A stretch of 64,000 bases of DNA from Nostoc sp. CENA543 (GCF_002896875.1 NZ_CP023278.1:2914001-2978000), one strand, 5' to 3'. Shown: positions 36,964 to 46,922, counted from the first letter of the stretch. The notes: a model not told the origin generated them from the sequence alone. Made by a program: numbers and translations.

Positions 36964-37569
36964 ATGGAAAGACTCACTCAAGCGCAACAAGAACTTTATG
37001 AATGGTTAGCCGAATATATCAGAACACATCAGCATTCACCTTCGATTCGCCAAATGATGCAAGCGATGAATTTAAAATCGCCAGCACCAATTCAAAGTCG
37101 TTTAGAACATTTACGCAATAAAGGATACATTGAATGGACAGAAGGGAAAGCAAGAACAATTAGAATTTTACAATCTTTGAAGCAAGGTATACCCGTTTTA
37201 GGAACTATTGCGGCGGGGGGTTTAATAGATCCTTTTACTGATGCTGTGGAGCATATCGATTTTTCCAATCTAATTTTACCGCCGCAAACCTATGCTTTAC
37301 GGGTCGCGGGGGATAGCATGATTGAGGATTTAATTAGTGATGGTGATTTAGTATTTTTGCGTCCGGTTCCTGAACCTGAACATTTAAAAAATGGCACGAT
37401 TGTAGCGGCGCGAGTTGATGGCTATGGTACTACATTAAAACGTTTTTATCGTAGTGGCGATCGCGTCACCCTCAAACCCGCTAACGCCAAATACAACCCC
37501 ATCGAAGTTGCAGCCATGCAAGTAGAGGTGCAAGGTTCTCTTGTCGGTGTTTGGCGGGGTTATATGTGA
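36964..37569 (+). CDS. lexA: SOS-response repressor LexA
   Basis: A 201-residue repressor and latent serine protease. The N-terminal winged helix (SPSIRQMMQAMNLKSP, then SRLEHLRNKGYIEW) recognises the operator. The autocleavage site is Ala84-Gly85 (TIAAGGL), and the catalytic dyad is Ser118 (GDSMIED) and Lys159 (TTLKRFY), so RecA-stimulated self-cleavage should be possible. Some cyanobacterial LexA proteins lack these residues; this one does not. A good LexA box lies upstream. The stop codon is followed at once by an STRR array. Confidence 0.95.
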   Translation: MERLTQAQQELYEWLAEYIRTHQHSPSIRQMMQAMNLKSPAPIQSRLEHLRNKGYIEWTEGKARTIRILQSLKQGIPVLGTIAAGGLIDPFTDAVEHIDFSNLILPPQTYALRVAGDSMIEDLISDGDLVFLRPVPEPEHLKNGTIVAARVDGYGTTLKRFYRSGDRVTLKPANAKYNPIEVAAMQVEVQGSLVGVWRGYM

Positions 37570-37798
37570 ATGGGGAATTGGGAATTGGGAATGGGGAATT
37601 GGGAATGGGGAATTGGGAATGGGGAATGGGGAATGGGGAATGGGGAATAGGAGACGAGGTAGACAAGGTAGATTTTATCCCGATGCCCAATGCCCAATGC
37701 CCCATGCCCAATGCCCCATGCCCAATGCCCGATGCCCGATGCTCGATGCCCGATGCCCAAAATGAATTTTGAATTTTGAATTTTGAATTTTGAATTTT
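37569..37798. repeat. Large compound STRR array
   Basis: About ten gggaattgggaatgggga-type units, then cccaatgcccaatgccccat-type units, then four ttttgaa units running up to the helicase ATG. Several ORFs in different frames pass through it only because of the periodicity; none is a gene. Confidence 0.9.
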
Positions 37799-37799
37799 T

Positions 37800-39278
37800 A
37801 TGTACCTGACGCTAAATTCAGTGCAGCTACCTCCTAGCTTTCGCTTAACTTTGCCATTTGTTAAGGAAAGTGGGGGGAGTTATCAAACTCAGCCATTACC
37901 AGGATGCCCTATGATGCCGGTATCTCTGCAATTACGCCCTTATCAGCGACAAGCTATTACTAACTGGTTTGCTAATCACGGCAGAGGTACGCTGAAAATG
38001 GCTACTGGTAGTGGTAAGACTATTACTGCACTGGCTATAGCTTGTGAACTTTACCAACAAATTAACTTGCAGATGTTGTTGGTGGTGTGTCCTTACCGCC
38101 ATCTTGTCACCCAATGGGCGCGGGAATGTGAAAAGTTTAACTTACAACCGATTTTAGCTTTTGAGAATGTTCGCAATTGGCAAAGTCAACTTTCTACTCA
38201 ACTTTACAATCTGCGTTCTCATTCTCAAGGCTTCATCACGGTAATTACAACTAACTCCACATTAATTGGTGAGGGATTGCAATCACAACTCAAGTATTTT
38301 CCTATCAAAACATTAATTATTGGCGATGAAGCCCATAATTTAGGCGCACCGAAGTTAGAAGAAAGTCTACCTAGAAGCGTGGGTTTGAGGTTGGCTTTAT
38401 CGGCTACGCCAGAAAGATATTTTGATGATGATGGCACACAATCTTTATTTGATTATTTTGGGGCAGTTTTACAGCCGGAGTTTACTTTGAGGGATGCAAT
38501 TTCTCAAGGAGCTTTGGTACATTACTTATATTATCCTATCCTGGTAGAGTTAACGGAAGCAGAAAGTATTGCTTATTTAAAATTAACTAAAAAAATCGGT
38601 AGATCAATACTATATCGAGAAAAAGAAATTAAGGAATCGACTAATTTTGAAGATATTGCAGATTTAAAGCCATTATTAATGCAAAGAGCCAGATTAATTG
38701 GCGCAGCTAGTAATAAATTAAATGCCCTGCGTCAATTAATGGCTAGTCGTCGCGATACCACACACACATTATTTTATTGTAGTGATGGTTCGCTAGAAGC
38801 AGGTCAACGTTCTTCTTTACGACAACTCAAAGCCGTGGCGAAAATTTTAGGCAGAGAATTAGGCTATAAAGTTAGTACCTACACAGCCCAAACACCTTTA
38901 GCAGAACGAGAAATCTTACGTCATCAATTTGAAAATGGCGAATTACAGGGTTTAGTCGCAATTCGGTGTTTAGATGAAGGGGTAGACATTCCAGCCATGC
39001 AAACGGCTGTGATTTTATCGAGTTCTGGTAATCCTCGCCAATTTATTCAAAGACGGGGAAGAGTTTTACGTCCCCATCCCCAAAAGCAACGAGCTACTAT
39101 ATTTGATATGATTGTATTGCCCCCAGATTTGGATAGAGAAACCATAGAAGTAGAACGGAATCTGTTAAGAAAGGAACTAAGAAGATTTGTAGAATTTGCT
39201 GATTTAGCTGATAATGCGGGTGAAGCGCGAATCAAACTGCTAAATTTACAAAAACGTTATGGCTTGTTAGATATTTGA
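37800..39278 (+). CDS. SF2 DEAD/DEAH-box helicase (restriction-enzyme-like helicase)
   Basis: A 492-residue superfamily 2 ATPase. Motif I MATGSGKTI (about residue 62), DEAH motif IIGDEAHN, motif III LALSATPERYF, motif V region GLVAIRCLDEGVDIPAM and motif VI QFIQRRGRVLRPH are all present. The layout (SSL2/type III restriction-like) suggests translocation on double-stranded DNA for repair or defence. No partner nuclease or methylase gene adjoins it. The ATG at 37800 immediately follows an STRR. Whether it belongs to the upstream lexA regulon cannot be told. Confidence 0.9.
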   Translation: MYLTLNSVQLPPSFRLTLPFVKESGGSYQTQPLPGCPMMPVSLQLRPYQRQAITNWFANHGRGTLKMATGSGKTITALAIACELYQQINLQMLLVVCPYRHLVTQWARECEKFNLQPILAFENVRNWQSQLSTQLYNLRSHSQGFITVITTNSTLIGEGLQSQLKYFPIKTLIIGDEAHNLGAPKLEESLPRSVGLRLALSATPERYFDDDGTQSLFDYFGAVLQPEFTLRDAISQGALVHYLYYPILVELTEAESIAYLKLTKKIGRSILYREKEIKESTNFEDIADLKPLLMQRARLIGAASNKLNALRQLMASRRDTTHTLFYCSDGSLEAGQRSSLRQLKAVAKILGRELGYKVSTYTAQTPLAEREILRHQFENGELQGLVAIRCLDEGVDIPAMQTAVILSSSGNPRQFIQRRGRVLRPHPQKQRATIFDMIVLPPDLDRETIEVERNLLRKELRRFVEFADLADNAGEARIKLLNLQKRYGLLDI

Positions 39279-39592
39279 GGTAAGATGAGCCATATTAACA
39301 ATATATTCTTGCTCATCATCGTGAGGTAACAACAAAAGTAATTAACCACGGATACAAGCAGATGGATGCAGATAAGTTTGTACATGGTTAGACCAGAAAC
39401 TCTATATGAAAAGGACTGTGTTCAATAACCTGTATTACTTATAAACAAATATTTATTATTAGCAACCTTAGCTGCAAGCACATCTGAAAAATAACATCGG
39501 TATCAGCTTTGGTTTAGCACATTTGGCTAGCCATTATATGATGAAAATTTATGACTTTTAGTTGATTTTTTAGATTTTGAATAAAATATTTT
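39279..39592. other. Intergenic region, no gene recognised
   Basis: About 310 bp between the helicase gene and the large hybrid kinase gene. It contains a dispersed-repeat-like phrase (accacggatacaagcagatg). Nothing else is supported. Confidence 0.5.
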
Positions 39593-42500
39593 GTGAATCG
39601 CAGCATGAATGTACTCTATGCCATTGATTTGCCTAATTTAGAGCAGGTAATGGAAGATGCTCCTGTTACTGTCACATCAGATATTTTGTTGATTGATGTG
39701 ATTGATTTAATGAATCGGACACTAGGTATTGATAGTAGTTTAGGGGCAGGAAATTTACCCCAACAACGCTACATAGGCTGTATTTTGATTGTTGAAGGTA
39801 AAAGATTAATAGGTATATTCACACTCAAAGATGTAGTTAGGGTAATTGCTTCAGGTCAGGATTTATCTGGTGTCAGAATTGGGGAAGTGATGACACAGCA
39901 AGTGATCACTCTGACTCCTACTCCAGAGGATACTGCCTTAACTGCTTTACTGTTCATGGGTCATCATCAGATTAGTCACTTACCTGTTTTAGATGCACAA
40001 GGGGAATTGGTGGGACTAGTTACCCAGGAAAGAATACGTCAAGTGATTGAGCCAGCGCATTGTTTGAAATTTCGCACTGTCGCAGATGTGATGGTGACTC
40101 AAGTGGTTCACGCACCACCAACTGCATCATTGCGGGAGTTGGCGCAAACTATGAGCGATCGCCAGATTAGCTGTGTAGTGATTGTCACACAACAGCCAGG
40201 CGATCGCCATCTATTCCCAGTGGGGATGGTGACGGAGCGAGATATGATCAATTTTCAGTTACAAGGACTAGATATTGACAGGACTCCGGCGGAAGCTGTT
40301 ATGAGTCAGCCTGTGTGCAGTGTTAGTGCCAGTGATTTGCTGTGGAGAGTACAGGAGTTGATGCAGCAGCAAGGGGTGCGGCGTGTAGTTGTGGTGGGGG
40401 AACATGGAGAACTCCAAGGATTAGTTACCCAAACCAATCTCCTACAAATCTTTAACCCCTCGGAAATGCTGGGAGTGATGGACACCTTACAACAAAAAGT
40501 CCATGAGCAAACTATGCAACTACAAACAGCGAACCAACAATTGCAGCAAGAGGTGAGCCAACGTCAACAGGTAGAAGCATCGCTTAAACAAGCTCAAGCA
40601 GAATTAGAATTACGTGTCGCAGAACGCACGGCGGAACTAGTGCAGAAAAATGTGCGCTTACACAGAGAAATTGCGGAGCGTAAACAAATTGAAATCGCAC
40701 TTCAAGAGCGATCGCATCAATGGCAAGCCTTGTTTGATCATGCCTTAGATGCGATCGCTATTGTAGATGACGAAGGAAAGTATGTAGATGCCAATCCAGC
40801 AGCCTGTAAATTGTTTGGGGTATCTAAGCCAGAACTTTTAAGTGCGAGAATAACGGACTTTACCACACCAGGATTTGATTTTGCTCAAACTTGGCAACAA
40901 TTCTGCCAACAAGGACGAATGTTGGGTGAATTTAAATTACGTCGTCCTGATGGTACAGTCCGGGATACCGAATTTGCGGCGGTTGCTAACTTCATCCCAC
41001 ATCGTCATCTTTCCATAATCCGAGATGTTAGCGATCGGCAACAGGCTGAGACCAGACTGCAAAAAAGTGAGCAAAGACTGCAACTTGCACTTTTAGCTAG
41101 TAATACTGGCATTTGGGACTGGAATTTGCAAACTAATGAGGTTCACTGGTCGCAAGATTTATTTTACTTATTTGGGGTGACTCCTGACACCTTTGAGGTC
41201 AGCTATGAAAATTTTTTAAATAGCATTGTCCATCCTGAAGATAGACAACACCTGCATCAATCAGTTTTGCACTCAATTGACCAGCAAGTACCCTATGATA
41301 TTGAATTTCGGTTTATCTACCCGGATGGTAAAGTTGGTTGGTCAGTATGCAAGGGTAAAGTGTTGTGCGATGACACCACTGGTGAGCCACTGCAAATGAT
41401 TGGGGTGAATATAGACATCACTGAGCGTAAACAGGCTGAATTAGCTCTACGAGAAAGTGAAAAAAGGCTGCAACTAGCACTTTCAGCCACCAATACAGGA
41501 ATTTGGGACTGGAATCTGCAAACTAATGAAGTCATCTGGTCTGAGAATGTATTCCCACTATTTGATCTCGACTCTCAGATATTTAACTGCAATTTGCCAT
41601 CCTTTTTAAATTGCATACATCCTGAAGACCGTGAATTTGTGGAACAATCGATGATGCGGGCTATTGATGAGCAAACACTTTGTGATGTTGAGTTCCGTAT
41701 AGTTTGGCGTGATGGTACTATACATTGGGGCAATGGTAAAGGCAAAGCATTCTACGATCAAACTGGTCAGCCACTGCGGATGATTGGGGTGCATCAGGAC
41801 ATCACCAACCGCAAACAGACTGAAGCCTCATTGAGAGAAAGTGAACAAAGGCTACAAGCAATTATTGATAATTCCCCGGCTGTAATTTACGTCAAAGACA
41901 TCCAGGGAAAGCATCTTTTGGTAAATTCTGAGTTTGAAAGAATTACCCACCTCAAACGAGAAGAAGTCAAAACTAAAACTAATGATGAAATATTCGCTTC
42001 TGAACTTGCTCAAGCCTTGACGAGAAATGATCAAGATATCCTCACTTCTGGAAAACCTTTGCAGTCTGAGGAGGTAATTGAACTAGATGATGGACTACAT
42101 ACTTATTTGAGTATCAAATTTCCTCTTTGTGATTCCGAGGGTCGTCCCTACGCTATTTGTGGTATTTCCACAGATATCACTGAGAAAAAACAACTAGAGC
42201 AACAATTCTACCGCGCCCAAAGGTTAGAAAGTATCGGCACTTTAGCTAGTGGTATTGCCCACGACTTGAATAATGTCTTTGCACCCATTGTGATGATTGC
42301 CCAACTTTTACCTTTAAGATGTAAAAATGTCGATGTACGAACTCAAGAATTATTCAAAACTCTAGAAACTAGCTCAAAGCGTGGTTCTGATTTAGTGAAA
42401 CAGATTCTTACCTTTGCCCGTGGGAAAGAAGGTCAACGTATTTTGTTACAACCGGGACATCTGCTCAAAGAATTAGTCAAAGTCATTAAGCAGACATTTC

Positions 42501-43336
42501 CTAAAGGCATAGAAATTCACACAGACATTCCCAGTAATACACTCTGGATGTTACAAGCCGATCCCACCCAATTAGATCAGGTGTTCATGAATTTGGCAGT
42601 TAATGCCCGTGATGCCATGCCTAATGGTGGTATGCTCACCATTACGGCAGAAAATTATGTGATTGATGAGACTTATGCCCGAATGCACCTTGAGGCGCGT
42701 GCAGGCGGCTATGTTTTGGTGAAAGTTGCAGACACAGGGACAGGAATTCCGCCAGAATTTTTGGAACGAATATTTGATCCCTTTTTTACCACGAAAGAAG
42801 TCGGTAAAGGTACAGGTTTAGGATTATCCACGGTTTTAGGAATTGTTAAAAACCACGGTGGTTTTGTGGAAGTATCAAGTCAGGTGGGTAGAGGTACGCA
42901 ATTTCGGGTGTTTTTGCCCATCTCCACAGGAACAGCCACAGAGGTAAATATAGAGACGGAGTTGCCCAGGGGTCACGGTGAGTTAATTTTAGTGGCTGAT
43001 GATGAAACCGTCGTTCAACAAACCACACAGGAAACCTTAGAAGACTATAACTATCGTACCCTAGTGGTGAATGATGGCATTGAGGCGATCGCTCTTTACG
43101 CCCAACAGCCAAACGACATCAGTGTAGTCTTACTCGATATGCTCATGCCCAACATGGATGGCTTAACCACTATCCGCACCCTCAAAGCCCTGAATCCACA
43201 GGTGAAAATTATTGCTACTAGCGGTTTACCAGCCAATGAACAAAAAGCGATCGCAGTTGGTGCTACTAAATTTCTCTCTAAACCCTACACGGCAACAGAG
43301 TTATTGCAGACTTTAGCGGATGTTGTACAAAATTAG
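39593..43336 (+). CDS. Hybrid histidine kinase: CBS x4 - PAS x4 - HisKA - HATPase - receiver
   Basis: A 1247-residue soluble sensor. Two tandem CBS pairs occupy residues 1-300 (repeated IGEVMTQQVITLTPTPED, VADVMVTQVVHAPPTASL and AEAVMSQPVCSVSASDLL blocks), a likely adenine-nucleotide sensor. A coiled coil (300-370) follows, then four PAS/PAC units (about 375, 497, 625, 748); the second and third are near duplicates (NTGIWDWNLQTNEV in both). HisKA has the His in GIAHDLNNVFAP (about 889). HATPase_c has NLAVNARDAM and GTGLGLSTVLGI. The C-terminal receiver has the phospho-acceptor Asp in VVLLDMLMPNMDG (about 1182). Start GTG 39593 or ATG 39605. No membrane segment. Confidence 0.94.
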   Translation: MNRSMNVLYAIDLPNLEQVMEDAPVTVTSDILLIDVIDLMNRTLGIDSSLGAGNLPQQRYIGCILIVEGKRLIGIFTLKDVVRVIASGQDLSGVRIGEVMTQQVITLTPTPEDTALTALLFMGHHQISHLPVLDAQGELVGLVTQERIRQVIEPAHCLKFRTVADVMVTQVVHAPPTASLRELAQTMSDRQISCVVIVTQQPGDRHLFPVGMVTERDMINFQLQGLDIDRTPAEAVMSQPVCSVSASDLLWRVQELMQQQGVRRVVVVGEHGELQGLVTQTNLLQIFNPSEMLGVMDTLQQKVHEQTMQLQTANQQLQQEVSQRQQVEASLKQAQAELELRVAERTAELVQKNVRLHREIAERKQIEIALQERSHQWQALFDHALDAIAIVDDEGKYVDANPAACKLFGVSKPELLSARITDFTTPGFDFAQTWQQFCQQGRMLGEFKLRRPDGTVRDTEFAAVANFIPHRHLSIIRDVSDRQQAETRLQKSEQRLQLALLASNTGIWDWNLQTNEVHWSQDLFYLFGVTPDTFEVSYENFLNSIVHPEDRQHLHQSVLHSIDQQVPYDIEFRFIYPDGKVGWSVCKGKVLCDDTTGEPLQMIGVNIDITERKQAELALRESEKRLQLALSATNTGIWDWNLQTNEVIWSENVFPLFDLDSQIFNCNLPSFLNCIHPEDREFVEQSMMRAIDEQTLCDVEFRIVWRDGTIHWGNGKGKAFYDQTGQPLRMIGVHQDITNRKQTEASLRESEQRLQAIIDNSPAVIYVKDIQGKHLLVNSEFERITHLKREEVKTKTNDEIFASELAQALTRNDQDILTSGKPLQSEEVIELDDGLHTYLSIKFPLCDSEGRPYAICGISTDITEKKQLEQQFYRAQRLESIGTLASGIAHDLNNVFAPIVMIAQLLPLRCKNVDVRTQELFKTLETSSKRGSDLVKQILTFARGKEGQRILLQPGHLLKELVKVIKQTFPKGIEIHTDIPSNTLWMLQADPTQLDQVFMNLAVNARDAMPNGGMLTITAENYVIDETYARMHLEARAGGYVLVKVADTGTGIPPEFLERIFDPFFTTKEVGKGTGLGLSTVLGIVKNHGGFVEVSSQVGRGTQFRVFLPISTGTATEVNIETELPRGHGELILVADDETVVQQTTQETLEDYNYRTLVVNDGIEAIALYAQQPNDISVVLLDMLMPNMDGLTTIRTLKALNPQVKIIATSGLPANEQKAIAVGATKFLSKPYTATELLQTLADVVQN

Positions 43337-43690
43337 GGACTGGGAAAAATGCTACCTTGTCTACCTTGTCTACCTTGTCTAAGCTAATCTTCATCTAAAT
43401 TCCATCACCGTCATACCGATAAAAGCTGCAAACCCTCTCCCTTGCCCCCTGCTCCCCTGCGGTCTTCGTGTTTTTCCTTATATGCTGTTCCCTATCTACC
43501 CAATTGTACTTAAGTTTTTTGTAAATTTTTTCTACTTGTTTTAGTTAATTGTACGTTTTATGAAAAAATATCTAATAGACACTAATATAATGGAGTGTTT
43601 GCATTTTTAAAAATTTTACTAATATACCATTATAAAGAATTTCAGCATAAATAAAATATATCAGAAAGCAAAATAAAAATAAATACTTTT
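43337..43690. other. Intergenic region with STRR (taccttgtc units, 43351-43384)
   Basis: A taccttgtctaccttgtcta array and a cccttgccccctgctcccct stretch are followed by very AT-rich DNA. No gene is supported before 43691. Confidence 0.6.
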
Positions 43691-43822
43691 TTGTCAAAAA
43701 ACTTGGAAATTTCACCGCCAAAATCTAGAGAATTTGAAGATAGCATTCATAGTGGCTTTACGGATGAAAAAAGCGCGATTGAGGCAGTTAAAATAGGTAA
43801 AAAAGATATTCTCAAAAATTAA
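43691..43822 (+). other. Short ORF or gene remnant upstream of the DndD-like operon
   Basis: A frame open from 43655 with a possible TTG start at 43691 gives 43 residues. SPPKSREFEDSIHSGFTDEK and AIEAVKIGKKDILKN look like real protein, but there is no ATG and no clear ribosome site. Its TAA (43820-43822) is 1 bp before the next ATG, an operon-like spacing. It could be the 3' end of a decayed gene or a small protein. I do not recognise it. Confidence 0.35.
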
Positions 43823-43823
43823 G

Positions 43824-43997
43824 ATGTCGCCAGAGCAAAATATCGATGATGTGCAAGAGCCAATTTTGAGCGCGCCGCCGGAAGTAAGACAAATTATCGA
43901 ACGGGTTTGGCATCTGGAAAAGAATCGGCTAGATAGAAAAAGTAATAGCCCCATCAATGATGATATTTTAGATATTGTCAAGGGAGCAGTGCAATGA
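43824..43997 (+). CDS. 57-residue protein coupled to the DndD-like ATPase
   Basis: A short coding sequence that minimum-length ORF filters miss: MSPEQNIDDVQEPILSAPPE, VRQIIERVWHLEKNRLDRKS, NSPINDDILDIVKGAVQ. Predicted helical and acidic at the start. The TGA at 43995-43997 overlaps the ATG of the ATPase gene (43994), an ATGA arrangement that implies translational coupling and a shared complex or pathway. No family is recognised. The residue pattern (Pro-rich start, then amphipathic helix) suggests a binding partner rather than an enzyme. Confidence 0.7.
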   Translation: MSPEQNIDDVQEPILSAPPEVRQIIERVWHLEKNRLDRKSNSPINDDILDIVKGAVQ

Positions 43998-46066
43998 AAC
44001 TCACATCCATTAAACTGTGTAACTTTCGCTCATTTTATGGCAAAACACCAGAGATGATCATTTCTGGGGGAGATGTCTTGAATACAACGATTATTCATGG
44101 CAATAATGGAGCGGGTAAAACCAGTTTACTGAATGCCTTTACGTGGGTTTTATATGAAAAATTTAGTGCGGCGTTTGCTTCCACAGAACAGTTAGTGAAT
44201 AAAAGAGCGATCGCAGAAGCTCAACCAGGACAAGCTGTAGAATGTTGGGTAGAAATTAACTGGGAACACGAAGGTAAACGCTATAACGTTAAACGCCAAT
44301 GTCGCGGTTATAAAAATAAAACAGATTTTGCTCTAGGTAAAACCGAATTACTCATGCAAGTGGCTGGTGATGACGGTAGATGGTATTTTCCACTACAGCA
44401 ACCAGAAGAAATTATCGGGCAGATTTTACCAGTCAGTTTACATCAATACTTCTTTTTCGACGGCGAACGCATAGAAGAAATTGTCCGTTCGGATAAAAAA
44501 TCTGAAATTGCGGAAGCGACAAAAATTTTCTTGGGTGTAGAAGTCATCAACCGTTCTATTAAACATCTAGGAGAAGCCAAAAAAAGCTTAGAGAATGAAT
44601 TAAAAGCCATTGGGGACTCCGAAATCAAACAACTTTTAAAAGAACAAGCCAAACTCGAACAAGAAATTGCCCAAATCAATACCCGTCAAGCAGAAATTAA
44701 GCAAGAAATAGAATATCAACAAACCTTTAAAAAAGAAACTGGTAATCGGTTACAAGAACTAACCGCCGCTAAAGAACTACAACAAAAACGGCAAGACTTA
44801 GAAAATCAAAAGAAAACCAATCAAGACAACTGGCGACAAACTAAAGAAACCTTGAAAAAAATTATTTCCTCACGGGGTTATACAGTTTTACTATCAGATA
44901 CCACTAACCAGTTTCGGACTATTATCCATGATTTAAAACAACGAGGTGAATTAACTTCGGGAATTTCACGGGAATTTATCACAGAATTACTCAATTCGCA
45001 ACGCTGTATTTGTGGTGCAGAATTGCATTCAGGTAATCACGCCCATCATCATGTGAGTATGTGGTTAGATAAAGCAGGTTCCTCGTCAGTAGAGGAAACC
45101 GCAATTCGGATGAGCGCGCAGGTAGAAGAAATAGATAAACAAGCCGCAGCCTTTTGGGAAGAAGTAGACAAAGAACAAGCCAGACTTAATCAACTACGCC
45201 AAAACATTTCAGAAATCGAACACGAATTAGATAATATTCAAGAACGCTTACGTAAAGATCCCAACGAAGAGATTAGCAACTTACAAAAACGCCTAGATGA
45301 GATTGAAAGTAAAATCGACGAACTAAATCGAGAACAAGGCGCGAATCAGCAAAAGATTACTCACCTTAAAGCCGAGATTGAGACTTTAATCAAACAAATT
45401 GCAAAACAAAAGCTCAACGAAGACAGACAATTATTAGCGCAAAGACGCATCAACGCTACCCAAGACGCTATCGAACGCTTAACGGAAGTGAGAAACCGCC
45501 AAGAAAAACAGTTTCGCCTGCAACTAGAAAAGCGATTGCAAGAAATATTTGCGGCTATTTCTTTTACGCCTTATATTCCTAAAATCAGTGAAAAATATGA
45601 ACTCACCTTAGTAGAAAATACCTCCGGTACAGAAGCAATAGTTGCAGCCTCCACAGGAGAAAACCAAATTCTTAGTCTATCTTTTATCGCCAGTATTATT
45701 GATAAAGTCAGAGAGTGGAGTGCTAAACGGAAAATCCTCACCATACCTGATAGTAGTACCTTTCCCATCGTGATGGATTCTCCCTTTGGGAGTCTAGACG
45801 AAACCTATCGCCGTCGTATTGCCCAAACTTTACCGCAGTTAGCCAATCAATTAATCGTATTAGTGACTAAAACACAATGGCGAGGTGAGGTAGAAGCAGA
45901 AATTTCTGAAAGAGTGGGAAGAGAATATGTTTTAGTTTATTATTCCTCTAAACCAGACTGTGAACAAGATTATATAGAATTAACTGGAGAAAGATATCCT
46001 TTAGTTAAACAAAGTCCCAATGAGTTTGAATATACAGAAGTCATCGAAGTTACAAAAGATTGGTAA
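43994..46066 (+). CDS. DndD-like SMC/Rad50-type ATPase
   Basis: A 690-residue AAA/ABC-type ATPase with SMC architecture. The N-terminal Walker A is in IIHGNNGAGKTSLLNAFTW (about residues 34-50), and YFFFDGERIEEIVR is the segment characteristic of DndD proteins. A long antiparallel coiled coil (about 190-500) is interrupted by a hook-like turn with C-x-C (QRCICGAELHSGNHAHHH). The C-terminal signature and Walker B region is IVAASTGENQILSLSFIA ... FPIVMDSPFGSLDETYR. DndD works in DNA phosphorothioation and related ATPases in defence. Here there is no dndB, dndC or dndE in view, so the function is open. The ATPase family call is firm; DNA repair or defence is inference. Confidence 0.88.
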   Translation: MKLTSIKLCNFRSFYGKTPEMIISGGDVLNTTIIHGNNGAGKTSLLNAFTWVLYEKFSAAFASTEQLVNKRAIAEAQPGQAVECWVEINWEHEGKRYNVKRQCRGYKNKTDFALGKTELLMQVAGDDGRWYFPLQQPEEIIGQILPVSLHQYFFFDGERIEEIVRSDKKSEIAEATKIFLGVEVINRSIKHLGEAKKSLENELKAIGDSEIKQLLKEQAKLEQEIAQINTRQAEIKQEIEYQQTFKKETGNRLQELTAAKELQQKRQDLENQKKTNQDNWRQTKETLKKIISSRGYTVLLSDTTNQFRTIIHDLKQRGELTSGISREFITELLNSQRCICGAELHSGNHAHHHVSMWLDKAGSSSVEETAIRMSAQVEEIDKQAAAFWEEVDKEQARLNQLRQNISEIEHELDNIQERLRKDPNEEISNLQKRLDEIESKIDELNREQGANQQKITHLKAEIETLIKQIAKQKLNEDRQLLAQRRINATQDAIERLTEVRNRQEKQFRLQLEKRLQEIFAAISFTPYIPKISEKYELTLVENTSGTEAIVAASTGENQILSLSFIASIIDKVREWSAKRKILTIPDSSTFPIVMDSPFGSLDETYRRRIAQTLPQLANQLIVLVTKTQWRGEVEAEISERVGREYVLVYYSSKPDCEQDYIELTGERYPLVKQSPNEFEYTEVIEVTKDW

Positions 46067-46211
46067 TCATCAATACTTTTTCCGAAAATCTGTAATTTTC
46101 ATGAAATAAAATTAGCATTTTTAGCAAAATTTTAGTTTTTGATCAGTGCATATGACCCAGGGTGTAAGTGCAAATTAGCTAAAATATTGGTGAGATGCTC
46201 AAATAAATTCG

Positions 46212-46847
46212 ATGAAATATCACAGCATTGATGAGCTGCTTAAAAATAATCAGACTTGGGTGGCTGAAAAGTTAACACTAGAGCCAAATTACTTTGAAGA
46301 ATTGTCAACAGGACAAACTCCCCACTTTCTCTACATCGGTTGTTCTGATAGTCGTCTGCCATTAACTAACTTTACTCGCACTGAACCTGGAGAGTTATTT
46401 GTACATCGGAATATTGCTAATCAAGTTTCTCTCACGGATATTAACTTTCTAGCCGTTTTAGAATATGCAATTTTACATTTGCAAGTCAAACATATTATTG
46501 TTTGTGGTCATTATGATTGCGGAGGAATTAAGGCGGCTTTAGAATGGCGAACCATCGGCATTATTGATAATTGGGTAAATCCAATTAGAGAATTATATTT
46601 ACAAAATAAAGCTGAAATTGATGCCTTGCCAAGCAGAATCGAACGTCTGAATCGTTTAGCCGAAATTAATGTTGTCGCACAAGTGAAGAATCTCTATCAA
46701 ACTTCCATCATGCGTCAAGCACTCTACGAAAGAAACGCCCCTATGGTTCATGGCTGGTTATTAGATATACGTACTGGATTGATTAAAGATTTAAATGTTT
46801 CTACTGTGCAGTGGCAATGGTATCGATGTCCTTTGCTTCTTTGCTGA
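46212..46847 (+). CDS. Beta-class carbonic anhydrase
   Basis: A 211-residue zinc enzyme that interconverts CO2 and bicarbonate. Zinc ligands: Cys44 and Asp46 in GCSDSRLP, and His100 and Cys103 in CGHYDCGGIKAA, followed by the family's LNRLAEINVVAQVKNL. This is the bacterial beta class, without the long C-terminal extension of the carboxysomal CcaA. A cytoplasmic location is likely. It is 145 bp from the ATPase gene and unlikely to be functionally linked to it. A gagtggtgagtggt STRR follows the stop. Confidence 0.95.
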   Translation: MKYHSIDELLKNNQTWVAEKLTLEPNYFEELSTGQTPHFLYIGCSDSRLPLTNFTRTEPGELFVHRNIANQVSLTDINFLAVLEYAILHLQVKHIIVCGHYDCGGIKAALEWRTIGIIDNWVNPIRELYLQNKAEIDALPSRIERLNRLAEINVVAQVKNLYQTSIMRQALYERNAPMVHGWLLDIRTGLIKDLNVSTVQWQWYRCPLLLC

Positions 46848-46895
46848 GTGGTGAGTGGTGAGTGGTGGGTGATGGGTGCTGAGTGGTGGGTGGTG
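46845..46895. repeat. STRR (gagtggt/gggtggt units)
   Basis: Seven-base gagtggt-like units directly after the carbonic anhydrase stop codon. Confidence 0.8.
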
Positions 46896-46922
46896 AGTTT
46901 TTTTTGAAACTGGAGAGTCGTC

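Noticed and set aside
37481-37772. Overlapping frames after lexA on both strands
   Set aside because: All are translations of gggaattgggaatg-type tandem repeats.
37569-37798. CRISPR array
   Set aside because: Tandem units are adjacent with no unique spacers, and no cas gene is present. This applies to all STRR clusters in the window.
43712-43981. 89-residue minus-strand frame
   Set aside because: It is antisense to the two short plus-strand frames that show operon-like spacing and protein-like composition; its own product is low-complexity Phe/Ser/Ile-rich.
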